Counted from the stretch's first letter, positions 30,731 to 40,078 are shown. The stretch is 64,000 nucleotides of DNA from Oceanivirga miroungae (GCF_902505095.1 NZ_CABWIB010000001.1:758688-822687), one strand, 5' to 3'. Numbers and translations: made by a program. The notes: a model not told the origin generated them from the sequence alone.

Positions 30731-30749
30731 AGGACCTTTGGTCCTTTTT
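30731..30749 (+). terminator. Rho-independent terminator after the yeiH-like gene
   Basis: AGGACC (30731-30736) and GGTCCT (30740-30745), loop TTT, followed by TTTT. It ends the long mutS2-to-yeiH transcription unit. Confidence 0.85.
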
Positions 30750-30751
30750 AC

Positions 30752-30780
30752 TTTAAAAAAAACTAATTTTTTGGTATAAT
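30752..30780 (+). promoter_or_regulatory. Promoter of the patatin-dnaX-rplI-dnaB unit
   Basis: TATAAT at 30775-30780 is preceded by TG-G (extended -10). A weak TTTAAA at 30752-30757 is 17 bp upstream. Confidence 0.55.
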
Positions 30781-30826
30781 TATATTAGTAAAAAAAGAAA
30801 AAATAAATTATTAGATAGGAGAATAC

Positions 30827-31759
30827 ATGTTTAAAATACTTTGTTTAGACGGTGGTGGAGCTAAGGGATATTTTAGTGTATATATATTAAAAAGAATTGA
30901 AGAAGAATTTAATATTAAACTAAATGACTACTTTGACTTAATTGTTGGTACAAGTACAGGTGCTTTAATTTCAGCTGCAATTTCAGCAGATATTAGTTTA
31001 AATGATTTATCAGAAATGTATTTAACAAAAAATAAAGAGATATTCAAAAAAAGATCTAATAATTTTTTAAAGTTAAAAAGTACTTATATAACAGAATCTT
31101 TTGAAGAAGAATTAAAGAAAATATTAAAAGATTTAAATTTTTCTGATCTTAAAACTAATATAATGCTTCAAACGACAGATATAGAAAAAAAAGAACCTAT
31201 AGTATTTAAATCATGGGATAAGGATAATAATATATGCCTAGTAGACGCTGTAATTTCATCAGCTTCAGCACCAATTTATTTTGATCCGCATCAAGTGGGA
31301 GATAAACTATATGCTGATGGAGCTATATGGGCAAATAATCCATCTGTTGTAGCAATAGCAGAAGCAATTTCAAAAGATTCATTTAAGCAAAGTCTAGATA
31401 ACATTAAAATCTTATCTATAGCTACAGGTAAAAATGAAGAAATAATTAATTTTAGTAATCAAAAAAACTGGGGACTTCTTGCTTGGGCTAATGATATAAT
31501 GGATATAATCATAGAATCAAATAATGTATCAGATGAATTAAGTGCGAAAAAGATTTTAGATGATAGATATTTAAGAATAAACTATAAGTTAAAAAATAAG
31601 GTAGATATAGAAAAAATTCCAACTTATGTTCTGGAAAATAGTGAAGAAATTTTTATGAACTATTATGAAGATATAAAAAAATTTATTAACTTAGAAAAAA
31701 ATGAAAAGAAAAAATATAATTTAGTTCAAAGAGTAGCTAAATACATATTTAGAATATAG
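30827..31759 (+). CDS. Patatin-like phospholipase
   Basis: A 310-residue cytoplasmic-looking lipid acyl hydrolase with no signal peptide. The oxyanion motif D8-GGGAKG14, nucleophile elbow G41-TSTG45 (S43) and catalytic Asp in D164-GA are all intact, so it should be active. Patatins serve in lipid turnover, secreted virulence or as defence effectors. No cyclase, STING or other defence gene is adjacent, and it sits upstream of dnaX with its own promoter, so a housekeeping lipid role is the simpler reading. AGGAG precedes the ATG. Confidence 0.88.
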   Translation: MFKILCLDGGGAKGYFSVYILKRIEEEFNIKLNDYFDLIVGTSTGALISAAISADISLNDLSEMYLTKNKEIFKKRSNNFLKLKSTYITESFEEELKKILKDLNFSDLKTNIMLQTTDIEKKEPIVFKSWDKDNNICLVDAVISSASAPIYFDPHQVGDKLYADGAIWANNPSVVAIAEAISKDSFKQSLDNIKILSIATGKNEEIINFSNQKNWGLLAWANDIMDIIIESNNVSDELSAKKILDDRYLRINYKLKNKVDIEKIPTYVLENSEEIFMNYYEDIKKFINLEKNEKKKYNLVQRVAKYIFRI

Positions 31760-31768
31760 GAGTTATAT

Positions 31769-33139
31769 ATGAGCATTACTTTATATAGAAAATATAGGCC
31801 ACTTAATTTTAATGAAGTTTACGGTCAAGAAAATATAAAAAAATCGATAATAAACGCACTAAATGAAAATAAATTAGCACATGCATATTTATTTAATGGA
31901 CCACGTGGTACTGGAAAAACTACAATTGCAAGATTAATTGCAAAAGGTGTTAACTGTATGGTAAATGGAATAAGTGCGAATCCATGTGATACCTGTCAAA
32001 ATTGTGTTAACATAAAAAATGGAAGTTGTCTAGATGTTATTGAAATAGATGCAGCTTCAAATAGGGGTATTGATGAAATTAGAATACTTAAAGAGAATAT
32101 AAACTATCAACCAGTAAGTTCAAGAAAAAAAGTATATATCATAGATGAAGTTCATATGTTAACTAATGAAGCTTTCAATTCACTATTAAAAACTTTAGAA
32201 GAACCACCTGAACACTCAATGTTTGTACTAGCAACAACTGAGATACATAAATTGCCGGATACAATAATTTCAAGATGTGTAACATTTAATTTTAAAACAC
32301 TAAGTGAATTTGAAATAATTTCTATGTTATCAAGTTTATCAAAAAAAGAAGATGTTAATATATCAGATGAAGCACTAGAAATTGTATATAAAAAATCAGG
32401 AGGGAGTGCTAGAGACTCGCTATCTTTATTAGAACAGTTAATTAGTTCTTTTACAGATGCAGAAATTAAAACTCAACAAATCGATGTTAAAATGACAAGA
32501 AAAGCACTTGGTTTAATTTCAGAAGAATATTTTAGTGAATTTAATGATATATTAAAAGAAAAAGATAAAAAGAAATTAATTGAGTATATATCAAAAATAT
32601 ATAAAAATGGGATACAAATAGATGTATTTTTAAAAGAATTTTGCGACTATTTAAGATATTCTAATGAAAATCTTGATTATGTAATTTTAACAATAGGAAA
32701 AATATATGATATTTTGGCTAAATTTAAAAATGAAGAGGATTTAAGAATATTAGCATATTTAATTTTATATAATCTATTTGAAAATACAGAACCTAGTATA
32801 AGAAAAGTTGAACAAAAAGTTAGTGTAGAAAACGTTGAATTTAGTTATGTTGACTTTTTAAAATACTTAGAAAATAATAACTCTATGGTTTTTTATAATC
32901 TACTTAATAATTTTGAAGTATATAAAATAGATGATTTTAGTATAATAATAAAACAAAAAAATGAAAGAAAAGATATTAGGCTACTAATTGAAAATGATAT
33001 GATTTTAAGACAAATAGAAGAGGGTATATTTAAGTATGCTAAGCTAAGATATAAGCTAGTAAATATAGATAGCCAAGGTATACAAAAGAAAAAAGAGGTT
33101 GAAAATATTATTAAGATATTTGAAGCAGTAAGAATGTAA
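31769..33139 (+). CDS. dnaX: DNA polymerase III gamma/tau subunit
   Basis: A 456-residue clamp-loader ATPase. Walker A is [13 protein letters not shown] (about 42-54), the four-Cys zinc knuckle is CMVNG-CDTCQNC, and [26 protein letters not shown] is Walker B. The C-terminus is short compared with long tau proteins, but extends beyond a gamma-only core. AGGAG precedes the ATG. It is grouped with dnaB and rplI. Confidence 0.95.
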   Translation: MSITLYRKYRPLNFNEVYGQENIKKSIINALNENKLAHAYLFNGPRGTGKTTIARLIAKGVNCMVNGISANPCDTCQNCVNIKNGSCLDVIEIDAASNRGIDEIRILKENINYQPVSSRKKVYIIDEVHMLTNEAFNSLLKTLEEPPEHSMFVLATTEIHKLPDTIISRCVTFNFKTLSEFEIISMLSSLSKKEDVNISDEALEIVYKKSGGSARDSLSLLEQLISSFTDAEIKTQQIDVKMTRKALGLISEEYFSEFNDILKEKDKKKLIEYISKIYKNGIQIDVFLKEFCDYLRYSNENLDYVILTIGKIYDILAKFKNEEDLRILAYLILYNLFENTEPSIRKVEQKVSVENVEFSYVDFLKYLENNNSMVFYNLLNNFEVYKIDDFSIIIKQKNERKDIRLLIENDMILRQIEEGIFKYAKLRYKLVNIDSQGIQKKKEVENIIKIFEAVRM

Positions 33140-33158
33140 ATGTGAAAGGATGATTAAT

Positions 33159-33611
33159 ATGAAAGTAAGCGTAATTTTATTAGAAAATGTAAAAGGAATT
33201 GGGAAAAAAGATGAAATAGTAATGGTAAAAGATGGTTATGCAAATAACTTTTTATTCCCTCAAAAAAAAGCAGTAGCTGCTACAAATGAAAACTTGAATA
33301 AATTAAGACAAAAAAACGATAAAAAAGTTAATGATAGCAGAAAAGAATTAGAAGCTTCTAATAAATTAAAAGAAGAAATAAATAATAAAAAAATAGTATT
33401 AGAGGTTAAAGCAGGAGATAATGGAAAAGTATTTGGATCAATTGGACCAAAAGAAATTATAGAGGCTATTAAAAAACAATTAAATATTAAATTAGATAAA
33501 AAATTATTAACTTCTGATGCAAGAATTAAGGATTTAGGAACACATAATTTAGTTATAAAATTACATAAAGAGGTAGAAGCAAATTTAATAATTGATGTAA
33601 AAGGACTATAA
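33159..33611 (+). CDS. rplI: 50S ribosomal protein bL9
   Basis: A 150-residue L9 with the start [32 protein letters not shown], a long connecting helix and the C-terminal domain. ATG 33159 is 8 nt after AAAGGA. The in-frame ATG 33150 overlaps that ribosome site and would add MIN. The rplI-dnaB pairing is common in bacteria. Confidence 0.96.
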   Translation: MKVSVILLENVKGIGKKDEIVMVKDGYANNFLFPQKKAVAATNENLNKLRQKNDKKVNDSRKELEASNKLKEEINNKKIVLEVKAGDNGKVFGSIGPKEIIEAIKKQLNIKLDKKLLTSDARIKDLGTHNLVIKLHKEVEANLIIDVKGL

Positions 33612-33612
33612 A

Positions 33613-34968
33613 ATGGAAAATAGTAGAATTGAAGTAGAAGAAGCAATAATTGGGATGCTAATTGAACATCCTGATATGATGTTAGAAGCAAACGATATAT
33701 TAAGACCAGATGATTTTTCGACACTAATGTATTCAAAACTTTATAGCATATTATTAGATTTATCTAATACTAATGGAGTTTTTGATATCTTATTAATAGA
33801 GAATCAAATGAAAAAAATGGGTATATTTGATAGTTTTGGAGGAAGAGAAAAGTTATTTGAATTAACATCAAATGCTCCTATAACTGTTTCACTTACACAA
33901 TATATAGAAATACTAAAAACATATTCAATACAAAAAAAGATTGAATCTGCATGTATTGAGTTATTAAATGAAATAAAAACACCAGAAAAGTATAACTATA
34001 AAGACTTAATAGATTTATCTCAAAAAAGAATAATGGATATTGATAAAGACGAAAATAGTATAGGAGTTACTAGAATATCAGATGTTGCTAAAAAACAAGT
34101 ACAAAATCTATTATTATTATCAAAATCAGGAGAATCATCTGGTAAGGGTATACCAACAGATTTTAAAGAATACGACAGAGTAACTGGTGGACTTAATAAG
34201 TCTGAATTATTAATATTAGCAGCAAGACCCGCTATGGGAAAAACAGCATTTGCATTAAATATTGCTACAAATTTAGCTAAACAAGGTAAAAGTGTTCTAA
34301 TATTCTCACTAGAAATGGGAGTTGACCAACTATTTAAAAGAATTTTATCAAATATATCTGATGTAGAGATGTATAAATTAAAAAATAAACATTTAACAGA
34401 TTTTGATATAAAAAGAATTACTGATAAGCACGAAGAAATGAAGAACTATAATTTATTTATTTCTGAAAAAGCAGGGGTTTCTATACTAGAAATAAAAAAT
34501 ATAGCTAGAAGATTTAAAACACAAAATGATTTAGATTTTATAGTAATAGATTATTTACAACTAATCAACTCTTCTTCAAAAAATAAGAGTCGTGAGCAAG
34601 AAGTATCTGAAATATCAAGATCATTAAAAAATTTAGCTAGAGAATTAGATATACCAATACTTGCATTATCTCAATTGTCACGTTCAGTAGAATCAAGATC
34701 AGATAAAAGACCTTTATTATCTGACTTACGTGAATCTGGAGCAATAGAACAAGATGCAGACCAGGTTATGTTTTTATTCAGAGAAGAGTATTATAAGCAA
34801 ATTGCAAGTAAAAGTGAAAATAAAGTAGAAAATGAACAAGTACAAAATAAAGAAACAGAAATAGCAGAACTAATAATAGGAAAGCACAGAAATGGAGAAA
34901 CAGCCGTAATACACTTAGGAATTGATTTTAAATATCAAAGATTTATAAATGTGCACAAGAAGTTCTAA
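33613..34968 (+). CDS. dnaB: Replicative DNA helicase DnaB
   Basis: A 451-residue hexameric helicase: N-terminal domain (1-~110) that binds primase/loader, linker, and RecA-like C-terminal domain with Walker A ARPAMGKTAFALN (around 205-217), FIVIDYLQLI (Walker B) and SQLSRSVESR. No intein is present. It starts 1 bp after rplI with AAAGGA in the rplI end. Confidence 0.97.
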   Translation: MENSRIEVEEAIIGMLIEHPDMMLEANDILRPDDFSTLMYSKLYSILLDLSNTNGVFDILLIENQMKKMGIFDSFGGREKLFELTSNAPITVSLTQYIEILKTYSIQKKIESACIELLNEIKTPEKYNYKDLIDLSQKRIMDIDKDENSIGVTRISDVAKKQVQNLLLLSKSGESSGKGIPTDFKEYDRVTGGLNKSELLILAARPAMGKTAFALNIATNLAKQGKSVLIFSLEMGVDQLFKRILSNISDVEMYKLKNKHLTDFDIKRITDKHEEMKNYNLFISEKAGVSILEIKNIARRFKTQNDLDFIVIDYLQLINSSSKNKSREQEVSEISRSLKNLARELDIPILALSQLSRSVESRSDKRPLLSDLRESGAIEQDADQVMFLFREEYYKQIASKSENKVENEQVQNKETEIAELIIGKHRNGETAVIHLGIDFKYQRFINVHKKF

Positions 34969-34979
34969 GAGGAGGAATA

Positions 34980-36254
34980 TTGAATAAAGTAGAATTATTA
35001 TCACCAGCAGGAAATATGGAAAAATTAAAAGAAGCAATACACTTTGGAGCTGATGCATGTTATATAGGTGGAGGAGCTTTTAATTTAAGAGGAATGTCTG
35101 CAAATTTTAGAGATAAGGAATTAAAAGAAGCAGTTGAATATGCACACAGCAAGGGGAAAAAAATATATGTGACATTAAATATTTTTGCACATAATAAAGA
35201 TATTAACTATATGCCAAGATTTATAAAATATTTAGATGAAATTAATGTAGATGCTGTAATAGTATCTGATTTAGGAGTATTTCAATTAGTTAAAGAGCAT
35301 GCACCAAATTTAGAAATTCATGTTAGTACGCAAGCTAATACTATAAACTGGGCAGCAGTTAAAGCATGGCGTGATTTAGGTGCTACTAGAGTAATATTAG
35401 CAAGAGAAATGTCATTAAATGAAATTAAAGAAATTAAGGAAAAAGTACCTGATATTGAAATAGAAGTCTTTATTCATGGAGCTATGTGTATGGCATACTC
35501 AGGTAGATGCTTATTAAGTAATTACATGACAAATAGAGATGCAAATAGAGGGGTTTGCGCACAAGATTGTAGATGGAATTATAAAGTAGTTGCGCAAGAT
35601 CACGAAGGAACAGGAGCTCATGATATTATAGAAGATTCTGAAGGAACGTATATTTTTAATGCAAAAGATTTATGTACAATAGAGTTTATAAATGAAATTA
35701 TAGAAGCAGGAGTAGATTCTCTTAAAATAGAAGGTAGAATGAAGTCTATTTACTATAACTCAACTGTAACAAAACAATATAGACAAGCAATAGACTCATA
35801 TTTAAGTGGTAACTACAAATATAATCCTGATTGGATGTACGAACTTCAAACTATAAGTCACAGACTATATTCAAAAGGATTTTTCTTTGGTAAGACAAGT
35901 GATTTAGACCAAAATTATGATACTAACTTATCATATAGTCAAACTTATCAATTAGTAGCTAATGTATTAGAGGATTTAGGAGATAATTTATATAAAGTAT
36001 ATTTAAGAAACAAAGTAATAATAGATTCTGAATATGTAGAGTTTGAAATATTACAACCTAAATTAGACCCGATTTCATTTAAAGTATATGAATTTTTAGA
36101 TACTAAAGATGAGGAGTATAAAAAAGAGGTTAATCCAAATACAATAGCTATTATTAAATGTCCATATAAGTTAGAAAAATATGATCTATTAAGAAAGAAA
36201 TTACCATTAGGTGAAGAAGAACCTGATATAGATTACAGTATAAATAGAGAATAA
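34980..36254 (+). CDS. Peptidase U32 family protein, probable tRNA hydroxylation protein (TrhP/YrrO type)
   Basis: A 424-residue U32 protein starting with TTG at 34980 after a strong AGAGGAGG. The N-terminus NKVELLSPAGNMEKL and the conserved block EVFIHGAMCMAYSGRCLLS, then RGVCAQDCRW, carry the family cysteines. Members of this group (YegQ/TrhP, YrrO) take part in 5-hydroxyuridine formation at tRNA position 34. Older annotations call them collagenase-like proteases. Assignment to TrhP rather than another U32 type is by pattern only. Confidence 0.8.
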   Translation: MNKVELLSPAGNMEKLKEAIHFGADACYIGGGAFNLRGMSANFRDKELKEAVEYAHSKGKKIYVTLNIFAHNKDINYMPRFIKYLDEINVDAVIVSDLGVFQLVKEHAPNLEIHVSTQANTINWAAVKAWRDLGATRVILAREMSLNEIKEIKEKVPDIEIEVFIHGAMCMAYSGRCLLSNYMTNRDANRGVCAQDCRWNYKVVAQDHEGTGAHDIIEDSEGTYIFNAKDLCTIEFINEIIEAGVDSLKIEGRMKSIYYNSTVTKQYRQAIDSYLSGNYKYNPDWMYELQTISHRLYSKGFFFGKTSDLDQNYDTNLSYSQTYQLVANVLEDLGDNLYKVYLRNKVIIDSEYVEFEILQPKLDPISFKVYEFLDTKDEEYKKEVNPNTIAIIKCPYKLEKYDLLRKKLPLGEEEPDIDYSINRE

Positions 36255-36258
36255 GAAT

Positions 36259-37119
36259 ATGGAAAATAGTAAGATAATACTTATAAATAAAGAAATGAAT
36301 ATATCATCGCATAAGGCTATAAAAAAGGTACAAAAGGAATATGGATTTAAAAAAATTGGGCATGCTGGAACACTAGATCCCAGAGCAACTGGACTTATGA
36401 TTGCGATGTCAGATAAAGCTACAAAATTATCGGACCTTCTTATGAAAAAAGATAAAATCTATAAGGTAGAATTAGAACTAGGGTATGAAACAGATACTCT
36501 TGATTTAGATGGTCAAATTATATTAAAAAAGGAGTACCAAGTTCCTAATTTAGATGAATTAAAAGATATTTTAAATAAGTTTTTTAAAGGTGAAATAGAA
36601 CAAATACCACCTATGTACTCAGCAATAAAAATAAATGGAAATAAGCTATATAACTTAGCTAGAAAAAATATACAAATTGATATTCCTAAAAGATTAGTTA
36701 AAATTTATGATTATAGTGATATCCAAATTAATGAAAATAAAATAAGTTTTATTGTAAATGTTTCAAGTGGTACATACATAAGATCTCTTGTTAGAGATAT
36801 AGCGTATAAATTAGATACAGTTGCTACAATGACATATCTTGAAAGACTTTCAATAGATAAGTTTAAAAATCCAAAAGATATTGAAATAATTGATGTATAT
36901 GATGCACTTGATTATAAAAGACTAAATCTAGATTTAGTACAATGTGAAAGATTAAAAAATGGACTAAGTATATTTATTAAAAAAGAAAATATTAAAGAAA
37001 ATGAAAAGTTTCATATATTTTATGAAAATAAATACTTAGGTATTGCAGATGTAATAAGTTTAAATAATGGAACAATAGAATTGAAAAGAAACAAGTTTTT
37101 TGGAGGAATTCATGAATAA
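36259..37119 (+). CDS. truB: tRNA pseudouridine(55) synthase
   Basis: A 286-residue TruB that forms pseudouridine 55 in the T loop. The catalytic Asp is D40 in KKIGHAGTLDPRATGLM, and PPMYSAIKINGNKLY and SSGTYIRSLVRDIA are the other motifs. The C-terminal PUA-like part is short. There is a 4-bp gap after the U32 gene, so two tRNA-modification genes are linked. Confidence 0.95.
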   Translation: MENSKIILINKEMNISSHKAIKKVQKEYGFKKIGHAGTLDPRATGLMIAMSDKATKLSDLLMKKDKIYKVELELGYETDTLDLDGQIILKKEYQVPNLDELKDILNKFFKGEIEQIPPMYSAIKINGNKLYNLARKNIQIDIPKRLVKIYDYSDIQINENKISFIVNVSSGTYIRSLVRDIAYKLDTVATMTYLERLSIDKFKNPKDIEIIDVYDALDYKRLNLDLVQCERLKNGLSIFIKKENIKENEKFHIFYENKYLGIADVISLNNGTIELKRNKFFGGIHE

Positions 37120-37122
37120 AAT

Positions 37123-37163
37123 AAAGCCAAATAGACAAAAAAAAGTTTATTGGGCTTTTTTTG
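37123..37163 (+). terminator. Long-stem terminator after truB
   Basis: AAAGCC (37123-37128) pairs with GGCTTT (37153-37158). An inner stem (AATAGAC with GTTTATT, one G-T pair) extends it. A run of T follows to 37162. Confidence 0.75.
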
Positions 37164-37171
37164 TAATTTAG

Positions 37172-37180
37172 TGTTATAAT
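37172..37180 (+). promoter_or_regulatory. Extended -10 promoter for galU
   Basis: TG-T-TATAAT: TG at 37172-37173 and TATAAT at 37175-37180, without a convincing -35, 40 bp before the galU ATG. Confidence 0.5.
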
Positions 37181-37220
37181 ATATTGACTTAAATATAACT
37201 AATAAAGAAAGGTATGTATT

Positions 37221-38111
37221 ATGAAAAAGATTAGAAAGGCTATTATCCCAGCTGCTGGATTAGGTACTAGAGTTTTACCAGCCACGAAGGCACAAGCAAA
37301 AGAAATGCTACCAATATTAGATAAACCTGCTATGCAGTATCTAATAGAAGAGCTTGTATCATCAGGTATAACTGAAATCCTTATTATAACAGGAAGAAAT
37401 AAGGTGAGTATAGAAAATCACTTTGATGTATCTTATGAATTAGAGATGCAATTAGAAAAAAAAGGTAAATTTGAAATGTTAGAAGAAATTGATAAAATTT
37501 CAAATATGGCAAATATATATTATGTTAGACAAAAACTCCCTTTAGGATTAGGACATGCTGTATTAAAAGCTGAAGCTTTTGTAGCTGATGAGCCATTTTT
37601 AGTCTTATTAGGTGATGATATAATGTATACAGCCGATAAAAAGCCAGTTTCACTACAGTTAATAGAAAAGTACAATGAATTAGGAAAAGAATGCTCTATT
37701 TTAGGCGTTCAAAAAGTTCCTAAAAAAGATGTAAATAAATATGGAATAATAGAAATCGAAGATCATGTAGATAAAAATACCTTCTCTGTTAAAAATTTTA
37801 TTGAAAAACCAGATATAAATGAAGCACCAAGTGAATATGCAGCATTAGGAAGATATGTTTTAGACCCTAAAATATTCAAATATCTTAAAAATACTAAACC
37901 TGGTAAATCAAATGAAATACAATTAACAGATGCAATACTTGATATGTTAAAACACAATAACTCTTTATATGCCTATGAATTTGATGCAATTAGATATGAT
38001 ACTGGCGATAAATTAGGTCTATTTAAAGCAACAGTTGAATTTGGACTTAGAAATGAAGAGTTAAAAGACGATATAAGAGAATACTTAAAAGAACTAGGAA
38101 AAAAACTATGA
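37221..38111 (+). CDS. galU: UTP-glucose-1-phosphate uridylyltransferase
   Basis: A 296-residue nucleotidyltransferase making UDP-glucose for surface polysaccharides. The N-terminal motif AAGLGTRVLPATKAQAKEMLPI, the GLGHAVLKA segment and the FIEKP motif are typical of GalU. It ends in TGA overlapping the nnrD start by 4 bp. Confidence 0.95.
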   Translation: MKKIRKAIIPAAGLGTRVLPATKAQAKEMLPILDKPAMQYLIEELVSSGITEILIITGRNKVSIENHFDVSYELEMQLEKKGKFEMLEEIDKISNMANIYYVRQKLPLGLGHAVLKAEAFVADEPFLVLLGDDIMYTADKKPVSLQLIEKYNELGKECSILGVQKVPKKDVNKYGIIEIEDHVDKNTFSVKNFIEKPDINEAPSEYAALGRYVLDPKIFKYLKNTKPGKSNEIQLTDAILDMLKHNNSLYAYEFDAIRYDTGDKLGLFKATVEFGLRNEELKDDIREYLKELGKKL

Positions 38112-39442
38112 TAAATATTACAAATAATGAAGAATCAAAAAATATAGATAATATATTGATTAATGAGTATAAGATAGCAGAAATAATTTTAATTGAAAAT
38201 GCAGCCAATGCAATATTAAATAGTTTAGATTTAGATAAATATGAATCATTTATTATAGCTTGTGGTCCTGGAAATAATGGAGCAGATGGATTAGCCTTGG
38301 CTAGACTACTTAATATGAAAAATAAAGAAGTTAAGCTTATTTGTCCATATAATAAGACAATACATTATGATATCTGTAAAAACTTAAATATAGAGTTTAT
38401 TGAAAAAGTAGAATATACAGACATAATAATAGACGCTTTATTCGGAACTGGGATTAATGATGAAATTAAAAGCCCATATAAAGAAATAATAGAGGATATT
38501 AATAATAATAGACATAAAGCCAAGCTAATATCTATAGATCTAATTACAGAAGGTCTAGACAACGTAGATGAAGTTTTAATGTTATCTAGTTATAAAGAAA
38601 ATATGCTATATATGGATGTGAAAAATAGAGTTTTAAATATAGGAGTTAATAAGAAATACTACAAAAAAGCATCTAATAAGTATATAGTAGACGAAGATTT
38701 TATTAAAAGCATAACTAAAAAGATAAGTATCTTTGCAAGTAAAAAAGACTTTGGAAGAAACACTATAGTAGCTAAAAAAGGAGCAGCCTTATTAGCAACA
38801 AGAGCTAGTATAAGATGTGGGGCAGGATACACAACATTATTATCGGACGCAGTAACATTAGATAAAAATCTTATAATTAATAATGAAGCTTTGAATAAAG
38901 AAATTAACTATGAAATAGAAGAAAAAGTAATCGCAATTGGTCCAAATATAGGATTAGAAGATGAAAACATCGAATTTATAGAGAAGAATCTAGAAAAAGA
39001 TCTAATAATAGATGCGGATATGATAACTGTTTTATCTAAACATAAAGAATATATTCCATTATTAAATGAAAATACTATATTAACCCCTCATTACGTCGAA
39101 TTTTGCCGTTTAACGGGCGATTCGTTAGATAGCCTAGTAAGTAATCCTTTTGAAGCTCTAAAACGCTTTAAAACGCATTTTAAAGGGGTAGTAGTATTAA
39201 AGGGAAAGAATAATATAATATATGATGGAAATAATTTCTATGTAGTCAATTTAGGCAACAGTAAAATGGCAAAAGCAGGTATGGGAGATACATTATTAGG
39301 TATGATAAGCTCATACAAAGCTCAAGGCTATAGCTCACTTAACGCAAGTATAATAGCTACATATAAGCAAGCAAAAGTAGGAAAAGAACTTAGTGAAAAA
39401 CACGAATCAATAAGTGCAAGTATGATAATAGATAATTTATAA
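38108..39442 (+). CDS. nnrD: Bifunctional NAD(P)H-hydrate repair enzyme (epimerase plus dehydratase)
   Basis: A 444-residue fusion. The N-terminal YjeF/NnrE-type epimerase (1-~200) has CGPGNNGADGLALARLL and an ALFGTGI segment. The C-terminal ribokinase-like NnrD dehydratase (~205-444) has GRNTIVAKKGAALLA-type, LTPH and NSKMAKAGMGDTLLGMI, including the catalytic Asp region. It repairs damaged NADHX/NADPHX. The epimerase half is somewhat short at its N-terminus. This is the last + strand gene before the terminus. Confidence 0.88.
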   Translation: MINITNNEESKNIDNILINEYKIAEIILIENAANAILNSLDLDKYESFIIACGPGNNGADGLALARLLNMKNKEVKLICPYNKTIHYDICKNLNIEFIEKVEYTDIIIDALFGTGINDEIKSPYKEIIEDINNNRHKAKLISIDLITEGLDNVDEVLMLSSYKENMLYMDVKNRVLNIGVNKKYYKKASNKYIVDEDFIKSITKKISIFASKKDFGRNTIVAKKGAALLATRASIRCGAGYTTLLSDAVTLDKNLIINNEALNKEINYEIEEKVIAIGPNIGLEDENIEFIEKNLEKDLIIDADMITVLSKHKEYIPLLNENTILTPHYVEFCRLTGDSLDSLVSNPFEALKRFKTHFKGVVVLKGKNNIIYDGNNFYVVNLGNSKMAKAGMGDTLLGMISSYKAQGYSSLNASIIATYKQAKVGKELSEKHESISASMIIDNL

Positions 39443-39462
39443 GACCAGAAATGGTCTTTTTT
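39441..39462 (+). terminator. Terminator closing galU-nnrD
   Basis: AAGACCA (39441-39447) and TGGTCTT (39452-39458) with a GAAA tetraloop, followed by T to 39462. It is the last + strand signal before the terminus region. Confidence 0.9.
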
Positions 39463-39490
39463 ATTATATTAAATAACCTTATCCAAACAA

Positions 39491-39620
39491 AATGTACATT
39501 GATAATAGTTGTTTTATTTTTTAAACAACAAAATAACAAGATAACACACAAGAACAATAAAGCTAATTCCATTTACAATGTACATTGAATTTATTTGTTT
39601 TATTTTTGAAACACACTAAA
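39491..39620 (+). repeat. Diverged tandem direct repeat, 86-bp period (left terminus pair)
   Basis: AATGTACATTGA occurs at 39491-39502 and 39577-39588. Each copy is followed, after four or five variable bases, by TTGTTTTATTTTT and a similar AAAC/ACA tail. The second copy makes a perfect 12-bp palindrome, CAATGTACATTG (39576-39587). Confidence 0.75.
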
Positions 39621-39753
39621 ATAGGACGCTTAGATTTAAAACCTAAAATCACGACAACTTATAACACAGAACAAAAGATAAATTAAAAAAATAGAGAACC
39701 TTAAATTGACACCCAGTTCATATAAAAAGAGATAGATACACAAAAGATGAAAG

Positions 39754-39783
39754 TTATCCACAACAACATTTTAGTTTTCCACA
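39754..39783 (+). promoter_or_regulatory. Two DnaA-box-like nonamers near the dif site
   Basis: TTATCCACA (39754-39762) is the perfect E. coli-type DnaA box. TTTTCCACA (39775-39783) differs at one base, in the same orientation 21 bp on. They lie 21-50 bp from the dif candidate. Confidence 0.45.
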
Positions 39784-39803
39784 TTTGTATCAGCCTCATA
39801 TAA

Positions 39804-39831
39804 ATGTCCGATAATGTATCTTATGATAAAA
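39804..39831 (+). other. dif: Candidate dif site (XerC/XerD recombination)
   Basis: 28 bp made of left arm ATGTCCGATAA, centre TGTATC and right arm TTATGATAAAA. By hand it matches E. coli dif at 19 of 28 positions and B. subtilis dif at 18 of 28. The XerD-side TTATG and the inner ATAA/TGTAT are shared with E. coli. It lies exactly at the switch of gene polarity, where dif is expected for chromosome-dimer resolution. xerC/xerD are not in this window; ftsK is at 58822-61296. Confidence 0.75.
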
Positions 39832-39904
39832 TTAAAAATAAGAACCATTACATAGATTCTTCTATCTTTTATACAAATTCTTATTCTTGTTTTTTATAGC
39901 GTCT

Positions 39905-40078
39905 ATTTAAATCAATTTTAAGCTCTTTTATTGTTTATATATGATATTTTATACCTCTATACTCTCTAATTGCTCTTAAAACGCATTTAATTTGATATTT
40001 GACTCATTTAAATCAATTTTAAGCTTCTTTTTATATATTCCTCTACAATTTATACCTTTACACCCTCTAATTCGCCTT
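39905..40078 (+). repeat. Diverged tandem direct repeat, 101-bp period (right terminus pair)
   Basis: The 19-mer ATTTAAATCAATTTTAAGC is identical at 39905-39923 and 40006-40024. Similarity continues weakly through TTTATACCT and CCTCTAATT/CTCTAATTG-like blocks and a CTTAAAA end, suggesting an old ~85-bp duplication. Confidence 0.75.

Larger units (their letters stand above)
39464..40078. other. Non-coding replication-terminus region between convergent gene arms
   Basis: About 615 bp without a credible gene, lying where transcription switches from all + to all -. It holds two diverged tandem repeat pairs, two DnaA-box-like nonamers and a dif-like site (listed separately). Composition differs from coding DNA and stop codons are frequent. 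I see no tRNA or structured RNA here. Confidence 0.7.

Noticed and set aside
30827-31759. CBASS (CapV-like) defence effector
   Set aside because: No nucleotide cyclase, ubiquitin-like or other defence genes lie next to it; neighbours are yeiH-like and dnaX.
39390-39572. 60-codon - strand ORF at the edge of the terminus gap
   Set aside because: Overlaps the nnrD end and its terminator, has no ribosome site and runs through the repeat; no support as a gene.
39740-39840. Chromosome origin (DnaA boxes in an AT-rich gap)
   Set aside because: Genes converge here rather than diverge, there is no dnaA or dnaN, only two boxes are present, and a dif-like site is adjacent. A terminus fits better.
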